DNA of 6,364 nucleotides from NCBI RefSeq assembly GCF_025791835.1, contig NZ_JAOXLP010000078.1, forward strand, positions 1-6,364. Direction: 5' to 3'. The notes beneath the pieces are model-generated. The model was given only the letters and a program-made list of their open reading frames with translations, made no database searches and was not told the DNA's origin. A program made the translations under genes and the position numbers. The stretch is from Roseomonas xinghualingensis (GTDB taxonomy: Bacteria > Pseudomonadota > Alphaproteobacteria > Acetobacterales > Acetobacteraceae). Below are positions 1 through 4,514 of the stretch, in pieces (within the stretch, counting starts at the first letter, position 1; every line of letters begins with the position of its first letter).

Positions 1-463
1 ATCGGCGTCGTCGTGTCCCGTGCTTCTCCGTGAGCCACTCGCCGGGCCCGTAGAGCTTCAACCCCGTGCTGTCCACCAGCAGGTGCAGGGGCGCTTGCCC
101 GCCGCGGGGCCGCGGCACCTCGAGCGTTTCCGCCCGCCAGCTCAAGGTCGTATGGTCGGGCACGGCAAGATCAATGCCAGGTAACTGTAGTATCGAGGCG
201 ATCAGGCCCTCTGTCTGGCGGAGTGCCAGACGGAACACGGCACGCAAGGTCAGCGCAGTCGCAATCGCCAGGTCCGAATAGGATCGCTGCCCGCCGCGGG
301 TGGTCCGAGGCGCCGCCAGCCAGCCCTCAATGGCGTCCTCCGTGAACCACACCGTCAGGCTGCCACGAGAGCGAAGGCCCGCCTCATAGGCGGGCCAGTT
401 CGTGATCCGATGCCGCTGCCGCGGGATCCGGTGGCGCCGGTCCTTGTTCACTTTGAAGGGCAA
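1..463 (-). CDS. IS5-family transposase, N-terminal part (partial, runs off left edge)
   Basis: Reading the minus strand from 463 gives 154 uninterrupted codons beginning LPFKVNKDRRHRIP. This matches the MPFKVN-type start of IS5-family DDE transposases, with TTG taking the place of ATG. An AGGGA Shine-Dalgarno-like element lies 8 nt upstream of the TTG. Family landmarks follow in order: NWPAYEAGLRSRGSLTVWF (about residues 22-40), RTTRGGQRSYSDLAIATAL (53-71), LTLRAVFRLALRQTEGL (71-87), VPDHTTLS (101-108), and LLVDSTGLKLYGPGEW (128-143). Asp131 in the VDSTGLK motif should be the first acidic residue of the DDE triad; the other two lie outside the window. The protein would cut and paste its own element. 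No frameshift or stop is seen here, so nothing suggests decay, but completeness cannot be judged. The family assignment is firm. The subgroup and the exact element end are not determined. Confidence 0.88.
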   Translation of the reverse strand, partial: MPFKVNKDRRHRIPRQRHRITNWPAYEAGLRSRGSLTVWFTEDAIEGWLAAPRTTRGGQRSYSDLAIATALTLRAVFRLALRQTEGLIASILQLPGIDLAVPDHTTLSWRAETLEVPRPRGGQAPLHLLVDSTGLKLYGPGEWLTEKHGTRRRR

Positions 464-523
464 GCGCGGTATCCCTGCCGGTCATCGGGGCACTCCAGCC
501 CCATCCCACCCTATCCCCGCCTC

Positions 524-555
524 AGATCCAATCCATGCACCACAGTCGTGGATCT
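524..555. repeat. Inverted repeat AGATCCA / TGGATCT
   Basis: AGATCCA at 524-530 and TGGATCT at 549-555 are perfect complements separated by 18 bases. The repeat lies 60-90 bases upstream of the transposase start, so it may mark the outer part of the insertion sequence or its junction with host DNA. It is too short to be sure it is more than chance, and there is no T-run to make it a terminator. Confidence 0.3.
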
Positions 556-585
556 AATCTGTCCAGCAGGGCGGCCATGCTTGGA

Positions 586-613
586 CTGGCAGCGTTAATC
601 GGAGCCCTGCCAG
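586..613. repeat. Inverted repeat CTGGCAG / CTGCCAG
   Basis: CTGGCAG at 586-592 and CTGCCAG at 607-613 are perfect 7-bp complements around a 14-base loop. A second possible outer arm, CCATGCT at 575-581 with AGCATGG at 612-618, overlaps the right arm, so two alternative foldings exist. No T-run follows. It could be an operator, an IS-end remnant or chance. Confidence 0.3.
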
Positions 614-660
614 CATGGGCTGACTAGTGCGGAACATAGCGTTCCACTGCGCGGCTGATC

Positions 661-670
661 TGGTATACAT
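661..670 (+). promoter_or_regulatory. FadR/FCD-type GntR operator-like site TGGTATACAT
   Basis: The site contains the palindrome GTATAC and fits the commonly described FadR-subfamily operator pattern TNGTATACNA except at the last base. It lies 64-73 bases upstream of the GTG start of the GntR/FCD regulator. TATACA within it could also act as a -10 hexamer, which would place the operator over the promoter, as expected for autorepression. No good -35 element is evident. This is a motif match only. Confidence 0.4.
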
Positions 671-678
671 CTTGGACT

Positions 679-705
679 GGCCCGCCCGTCTTCGTGGGCC
701 GTTTT
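679..705 (+). terminator. Hairpin plus T-run in the gntR leader
   Basis: GGCCC at 679-683 can pair with GGGCC at 696-700 across a 12-base loop, and GTTTT follows directly at 701-705. This resembles a weak intrinsic terminator or attenuator sitting 29-55 bases before the gntR start. The stem is only 5 bp and the T-run only 4 bases, so efficient termination is doubtful. It could end a transcript arriving from upstream, or attenuate gntR. Confidence 0.25.
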
Positions 706-721
706 CCGCCGTCGTGCGGGC

Positions 722-727
722 AAGGGG
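722..727 (+). promoter_or_regulatory. Ribosome binding site AAGGGG for gntR (supports GTG 734)
   Basis: AAGGGG at 722-727 is spaced 6 bases from GTG at 734. The in-frame ATG at 749 has only a weak GGGA-like element at suitable spacing; its nearest GGAG, at 731-734, lies 14 bases away. This favours the GTG start, though the ATG start would leave the conserved DNA-binding domain intact. Confidence 0.45.
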
Positions 728-733
728 CGCGGA

Positions 734-1417
734 GTGGGAAATCGAAGAATGGAAACCGCTAGCCTTCGGGAGCAAGCTCTCGTTACGATCAAGCAGGGCA
801 TCCTTGATTCGCGCTATCCGCCGGGCAGTCTCATCTCTGAGAACCAGTTGGCCGAGGAGCTACGGATCAGTCGCACGCCGGTCCGGGAGGCGATCCGGGA
901 ACTGGCTGCCAGCGGGCTGGTGCGGATCCTTCCGCAGCGTGGCATCATCGTGTCTGAGCCATCGATGCAGGACGTGGTAGAGGTCTACCAGCTTCGCGAG
1001 CAGTTGGAGTGCTTCGCGATCCGCATCGCCGCTGGAAGGCTTTCCCCAGCCGATGCCGAGCTTCTGCGTGCCGACCACGGCGCCGCCCTGAAGCACATGA
1101 AGGCCGGCCGGCTACAGGACGCCTATGACGCTTCCGTGCTGATGCACGCCCGGATCATCACCCTGGCGCAAAACGGCAGGCTCGTGAAGTTCATGAACCA
1201 ACTGAGCGATCAAGTGCACCGCTTCGGGATGCTCACCCTGCGCCACGGCCGCGTGGAGCCCGCGCTCCACGAGCACGGGCAGATCATCGACGCGCTTATT
1301 CGCCAGGACGCGGATGCCGCGGAGGCGCTGATGCGCCAGCACCTTCGTGCTGATCGCGACATGGCGCTGCGCCTGATCCTGCCCGCCGGGATCTCCGCAG
1401 GAGAATTGACCGCTTAG
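734..1417 (+). CDS. GntR-family transcription regulator, FCD (FadR-type) subfamily
   Basis: This 227-residue protein has the usual length for the FCD subfamily. The N-terminal winged helix-turn-helix spans about residues 11-75. It includes LREQALVTIKQGIL, YPPGSLISENQLAEEL, the recognition-helix segment ISRTPVREAIRELAASGLV, and the wing LPQRGIIVSE. The C-terminal all-helical FCD ligand domain (about 80-215) keeps the usual metal-binding set: Asp132, His138, His181 in ALHEHGQII, and His203 in MRQHLRA. Such domains generally bind small carboxylates, often through a metal ion. The GTG start at 734 has a well-placed AAGGGG; an ATG at 749 (15 bases in) is the alternative. The gene converges on the minus-strand catabolic cluster, with stop codons overlapping by 4 bp, so it is the natural candidate to control that cluster and itself. 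An operator-like site at 661-670 fits autoregulation. The family call is secure; the ligand is unknown. Confidence 0.93.
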   Translation: MGNRRMETASLREQALVTIKQGILDSRYPPGSLISENQLAEELRISRTPVREAIRELAASGLVRILPQRGIIVSEPSMQDVVEVYQLREQLECFAIRIAAGRLSPADAELLRADHGAALKHMKAGRLQDAYDASVLMHARIITLAQNGRLVKFMNQLSDQVHRFGMLTLRHGRVEPALHEHGQIIDALIRQDADAAEALMRQHLRADRDMALRLILPAGISAGELTA

Positions 1418-2265
1418 CTCCTCTCCAGGAACTCCGAGAAGCGCCCGACTGTCTCGGCCACTGCGGCGGGGGAGCCGGCACCTGCGGTCACCGCTGGTTC
1501 GGCCTCTGGCATGAGGGCTCGTACCCGCTCAAAATACTCCATGAACATGTCGGTGCGGGCGCAGGCGAGAAGGGTGGGCACCCGCACCAGCGGCAGGCGC
1601 GGTTCCTTGTCGTACCCAATCGCCGCCCGGTAGGGGATGTGGTAGGTGCGCGCCGCCTTCAGCACCTCGACCACCTTGTCGTGCAGCTCGTCCGCATCCG
1701 GCAGGCTGAGGCTGCGGCGGTTCGCCGCCTGGCGCCGGTACCAGGGCCAAAAAAGGTACACATCGCGCACAAAGTGCCAGATCCAGTGAAGCTGAGTGCC
1801 GTTCTGGTCGATTATTACGTCAGGGGCGTAGTTCACCAGCATGTCGGCGCGCTCCTCAGCAGTATAAAGCGAGATCCCGTCAAGGATCAGGCGTCGTACC
1901 CGGCCGGGATGCTCAATTGCGATTTCACAAGCAATATTGGCGCCGGTGTGGCTTCCGTAGAGGTCAAAACGCTCAATCCCCATGGCATCGAGGGCGCGAA
2001 GGTGGGCGTCGGCAAAATATATGATCGGCGGTTTCTCGCCAGCTGGTGCCGAGGAATCGCCGTTGCCCAGCGTATCTGTCGCGATTACGCGTCGCTTCTG
2101 GCCGAGGGCGCCGATCAGTGGCTCGAGCATCTTGGCGGAACCCGGTGAGGGATGCAGCATCACCAGCGGTATACCTGACCTATGCCACCCGGCTGTACGG
2201 TAATGCACCTGTCCTTCGGTGACCTCCACAAAACCGCGACGGATTGAGACAGATGTACTCGTCAT
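1414..2265 (-). CDS. Alpha/beta-hydrolase-fold protein with His at the nucleophile elbow
   Basis: The protein is 283 residues from the ATG at 2265, which follows GGAGAG at 4-base spacing. An upstream in-frame extension to 2376 would overlap the preceding gene and reads unlike protein, so it was not used. The fold is shown by LVMLHPSPGSAK (34-45, oxyanion region with HP rather than HG), VIATDTLGNGDS (60-71), FDLYGSHTGANIACEIAIEHPGRV (100-123) and VRVPTLLACARTDMF (227-241, candidate acid Asp239). A helical cap includes the aromatic segment WIWHFVRDVYLFWPWYRR (161-178). Two things are odd. In the elbow G104-S-H-T-G108 the nucleophile position is His106, with Ser one residue earlier. Where a GAGH motif with the catalytic His is usual, the sequence reads GAGS (262-265). 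Normal Ser-His-Asp hydrolysis is therefore doubtful: it may use other chemistry or be a non-hydrolytic member. It is the last gene of the cluster, 68 bases after the Bug gene, suggesting a role in the same pathway. Confidence 0.85.
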   Translation of the reverse strand: MTSTSVSIRRGFVEVTEGQVHYRTAGWHRSGIPLVMLHPSPGSAKMLEPLIGALGQKRRVIATDTLGNGDSSAPAGEKPPIIYFADAHLRALDAMGIERFDLYGSHTGANIACEIAIEHPGRVRRLILDGISLYTAEERADMLVNYAPDVIIDQNGTQLHWIWHFVRDVYLFWPWYRRQAANRRSLSLPDADELHDKVVEVLKAARTYHIPYRAAIGYDKEPRLPLVRVPTLLACARTDMFMEYFERVRALMPEAEPAVTAGAGSPAAVAETVGRFSEFLERS

Positions 2266-2269
2266 GATT

Positions 2270-2275
2270 CTCTCC
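2270..2275 (-). promoter_or_regulatory. Ribosome binding site GGAGAG deciding the hydrolase-fold start at 2265
   Basis: On the minus strand GGAGAG lies 4 bases before ATG at 2265-2263. The protein read from this ATG begins MTSTSVSIRRGFVEV, directly ahead of the first family-like strand. This settles the start in favour of 2265 over the longer open frame beginning at 2376. Confidence 0.65.
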
Positions 2276-2305
2276 GGCACCATGCAGCGCGTCAGGAAGA
2301 GGACG

Positions 2306-2326
2306 GGCGCGGCCGCTAGCCGCGCC
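2306..2326 (-). terminator. Strong GC hairpin between the Bug gene and the hydrolase-fold gene
   Basis: GGCGCGGC at 2306-2313 and GCCGCGCC at 2319-2326 form a perfect 8-bp, all-G/C stem with a 5-base loop. It starts 7 bases after the Bug stop codon and ends 40 bases before the hydrolase-fold start. No T-run follows on the minus strand, so a full intrinsic terminator is unlikely. It may instead be a partial terminator or an mRNA 3'-end stabiliser. Such a structure would raise expression of the binding protein over the distal gene, a pattern known for periplasmic binding-protein operons. Confidence 0.4.
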
Positions 2327-2333
2327 GCTCCTG

Positions 2334-3314
2334 TCAGGTCACGCGGATGCCGGTCGCCTGCGCGACACCCTGCCAAAGCTTCAGGTCGTCCACGATCTTC
2401 TGGCGGAACTGGTCGGGCGTCGTGCCCTCGATCTCCAGCCCGTTCTCCTTCAGCCGGGCTACGTTCTCTGGCTGCTTCAAGGCCTCAATGAAGGCTTGGT
2501 AGAGACGATCGATGATCAGTTGGGGAGTCGCGCTCGGCACCATCACACCATACCAAGAGTTCACCTCAAAGCCTGGATAGAACTCTGCCATGGCTGGCAA
2601 CTCCGGTAAGCGACTGCTGCGCTTCGCCGACGTCACCGCTAATGGGCGAAGCTGGCCCGACTGGATGAAGGGCATCACCGCGCCGACGTTCCAGAAACCC
2701 ATGTCGAGCCGCCCCGCGAGCATGTCCGTGATCGGCTGGGTAGAGCCGGTGTAGGGCACATGCAGCAGCTTCACGCTAGACTTCAGCATCAGCAGCTCGC
2801 CTGCCAGATGGGTGGTGCTGGCCGGCCCGATTGAGCCGAAGGTCAGCTCCGGCTTTGCCCGCTTTGCCAGTTCTACCAGCTCCGGCACCGTGCGCGCTTC
2901 AATCCCCGGGCGAACGACGAAGACAAGGCCGGAGGAGACGAGCTGCGTGACTGGGGCGAAATCCTTCTGCGTATCGTACGAAACCGCCTGGAAGTTCGGG
3001 CTAATGACGCTCGGGCTCGCCTGGGAAAAGAGCACCGTGTATCCATCGGGCGCGGCTCGTGCGGCAAGCGCAGTTGCAATCATGCCACCGCCACCAGGCC
3101 GGTTCTCGGTAATGAAGGGCTGACCGAGAGTCTGGGTAAGCCGGTCGCTCAAGGGACGAGAGATGAGGTCGGCAGGACCACCCGGCGGCCAGGGGCTGAT
3201 GAAGCGGATCGGACGGTTAGGCCAAGACTGGGCGGCAACTGGCCTGATCGCACTTGCGGCCAAGCCCAGTGGAAGGGCGGAAAGAATGGCGCGCCGGGTC
3301 GGGTTCAGGGACAT
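2334..3314 (-). CDS. Bug-family (TctC-like) periplasmic tripartite tricarboxylate transporter binding protein
   Basis: At 326 residues this is a full-length Bug/TctC extracytoplasmic solute receptor. The start at 3314 follows AAGGAG with 8-base spacing. Residues 1-28 form an export signal: TRR at 6-8, a hydrophobic core LSALPLGLAASA, and a likely cleavage after VAA before Gln29. The twin arginines suggest possible Tat export. The mature protein shows the family pattern: WPNRPIRFISPWPPGGPAD (31-49), the glycine-rich ENRPGGGGMIA segment, APDGYTVLF, the FGSIGPASTTHLAGELL segment, HVPYTGSTQPITDMLAGRLD, and GQLRPLAVTSAKRS. These proteins bind carboxylates or related small molecules in the periplasm and deliver them to TctA/TctB membrane partners, or act as orphan sensors. 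No TctA or TctB gene is in this window, so it may be an orphan sharing a permease encoded elsewhere. Its place between CoA-activating and hydrolase-fold genes suggests it captures the substrate of the pathway. Confidence 0.93.
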   Translation of the reverse strand: MSLNPTRRAILSALPLGLAASAIRPVAAQSWPNRPIRFISPWPPGGPADLISRPLSDRLTQTLGQPFITENRPGGGGMIATALAARAAPDGYTVLFSQASPSVISPNFQAVSYDTQKDFAPVTQLVSSGLVFVVRPGIEARTVPELVELAKRAKPELTFGSIGPASTTHLAGELLMLKSSVKLLHVPYTGSTQPITDMLAGRLDMGFWNVGAVMPFIQSGQLRPLAVTSAKRSSRLPELPAMAEFYPGFEVNSWYGVMVPSATPQLIIDRLYQAFIEALKQPENVARLKENGLEIEGTTPDQFRQKIVDDLKLWQGVAQATGIRVT

Positions 3315-3368
3315 CTTGATTACTCCTTGGGCGGTTTGGTGGCGTGACTGGCGTCTTCTTGGTCTTGG

Positions 3369-4514
3369 CTACTTCAGAAGGCTTCGGGCGATGAGCATCC
3401 GCTGGATTTCCGAGCTTCCCTCCCCCACGCGGTAGTGGCGGACGTCCCGGTAGAAGCGTTCCACGGGGAAGTCGCCGCGTACGAGGCCCGCGCCACCATG
3501 GATCTGCACTGCACGGTCTGCCACTTGTCCCACCATCTCGGAGCAGTATAGCTTGCACATGCTGGCGGCTGGCCCGATGTCGCGCCCAGAGGCGTGGTTG
3601 CGCAGCGTGTCATAGGTGAAGGCGCGCGCCGTTTCTATTTCTACCGCGCTGTCGGCCAGCATCCATTGGATCGCCTGTCGGTCCGCCAACGGCGCGCCGA
3701 AAGTGTGGCGCGTCTTCGCGAACTCTATGGACATGCCGAGCAGCCGATCCGCGGCGCCGATGCATGCCGCTGAGACACCGAGGCGCCCATGGGTGAGGGA
3801 GCCCATGGCGATCGCGAAGCCGTTGCCCGCCTCGCCCAGCAGCGCGGCGTCTGGCACCACGCAGTCCTCGAAGGCGAGGTCGGCCAGCTCGATGGCAGCG
3901 GAGCCGACGGTGGTGTCCACCCGCGTCACCGCCATGCCCGGCGTGCCGCGCTCCACCAGGAAAGCGCTGATCCGGCCGCGGCCGCGCTTCGATGGGTCGG
4001 TGACGGCCATCACCATCACTATGTCGGCCTCGTTTGCGCCGCTAATCCACTGCTTGCGGCCATTGATCCGCCAGCCCCTCGGCACGCGCTCCGCGCGAGT
4101 CTTAATGGCGGCGGCATCCGAGCCCGTATCGGGTTCCGTTAGACCGAAGGCCGCACGCAATGTGCCGGCGCAGAGACCGGGCAGGAAGCGTTGCCGCTGC
4201 TCCTTTGTGCCATGGCGCAGGATGCCGACGGGGGTGAGGCCACTGGTGGCGTCGATCAGCAGGGTGAAGACGCGGTGAGCGCGCGCCACCTCCTCCATCG
4301 CCATGCAGTAGGTCGCAAGGTCCGCCTCCGCGCCGCCGTAGGCAAGCGGCAATAGTAGGCCGAGCAGCCCCTGCTCGCGCAGCAGGTCCCAGGCCCGGCG
4401 CGGCACCTTCCCGGTGCGGTCAATCTCCTCGGCGACGGGGTAGAGCTCAGCCTCGGTGAAGGCGCGGAGCTGGGTGCGGAGCTCGGCCAACTCCTCGGAG
4501 GGTTCAGTTCGCAT
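3369..4514 (-). CDS. Acyl-CoA dehydrogenase
   Basis: This 381-residue protein has the typical length of the family and all three domains: N-terminal helical (about 1-118), beta domain (about 120-225) and C-terminal helical (about 230-381). Landmarks are AFGLTEPDTGSD (122-133, flavin/substrate loop), GRKQWISGANEADI (152-165), the RHTFG flavin contact (269-273), QIHGGAG (337-343) and YRVGEGSSEIQRMLIARSLL (361-380). Glu365 occupies the position of the catalytic base of medium-chain-type enzymes, so it should be active. It oxidises an acyl-CoA to the 2,3-enoyl-CoA in the cytoplasm using FAD, with electrons passing to electron-transfer flavoprotein. The ATG at 4514 lies 6 bases after GGAGG and overlaps the end of the acyl-CoA synthetase gene by 11 bp, indicating translational coupling. 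The synthetase's product is probably its substrate. Chain length and branching preference cannot be read with confidence. Confidence 0.94.
   Translation of the reverse strand: MRTEPSEELAELRTQLRAFTEAELYPVAEEIDRTGKVPRRAWDLLREQGLLGLLLPLAYGGAEADLATYCMAMEEVARAHRVFTLLIDATSGLTPVGILRHGTKEQRQRFLPGLCAGTLRAAFGLTEPDTGSDAAAIKTRAERVPRGWRINGRKQWISGANEADIVMVMAVTDPSKRGRGRISAFLVERGTPGMAVTRVDTTVGSAAIELADLAFEDCVVPDAALLGEAGNGFAIAMGSLTHGRLGVSAACIGAADRLLGMSIEFAKTRHTFGAPLADRQAIQWMLADSAVEIETARAFTYDTLRNHASGRDIGPAASMCKLYCSEMVGQVADRAVQIHGGAGLVRGDFPVERFYRDVRHYRVGEGSSEIQRMLIARSLLK

Larger units (their letters stand above)
580..681 (+). repeat. 11-bp direct repeat CTTGGACTGGC (580-590 and 671-681)
   Basis: The same 11 bases occur at 580-590 and 671-681, 91 bases apart, in the non-coding region upstream of gntR. 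The copies flank the operator-like site at 661-670. An 11-bp identity within about 270 bases is unlikely but not impossible by chance. It may be a regulator half-site or a trace of a past rearrangement next to the insertion sequence. Confidence 0.35.
464..733. other. Non-coding region between the insertion sequence and gntR
   Basis: About 270 bases with no convincing gene. Short open frames here have no family-like sequence. The stretch must include the end of the IS element, which I could not place because its partner end is outside the window, and the promoter and leader of the GntR regulator. It carries several short repeats: a 7-bp inverted repeat at 524-555, another at 586-613, an 11-bp direct repeat at 580-590 and 671-681, an operator-like site at 661-670, and a hairpin followed by a T-run at 679-705. 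Confidence 0.7.

Noticed and set aside
410..598. Small plus-strand frame in the region left of gntR
   Set aside because: It starts inside the antisense of the transposase N-terminus, is Pro/Arg/Ser-rich with no family resemblance, and lacks a clear ribosome binding site.
1377..1402. TCCTGC / GCAGGA inverted repeat near the gntR end as a terminator
   Set aside because: The 6-bp stem has a 14-base loop, lies inside the gntR coding region and has no T-run on either side, so it is too weak to call.
1639..2148. Plus-strand open frame of 169 codons
   Set aside because: It is antisense to the hydrolase-fold gene and has no recognisable motif or supporting ribosome binding site.
2266..2376. N-terminal extension of the hydrolase-fold protein to 2376
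   Set aside because: It would overlap the Bug coding region by over 40 bases, the added residues are arginine/alanine-rich with no fold-like pattern, and a good Shine-Dalgarno element sits just before ATG 2265.
3616..4278. Plus-strand open frame of 220 codons
   Set aside because: It lies antisense to the acyl-CoA dehydrogenase, whose motifs are complete. The reverse-frame product shows no family features.
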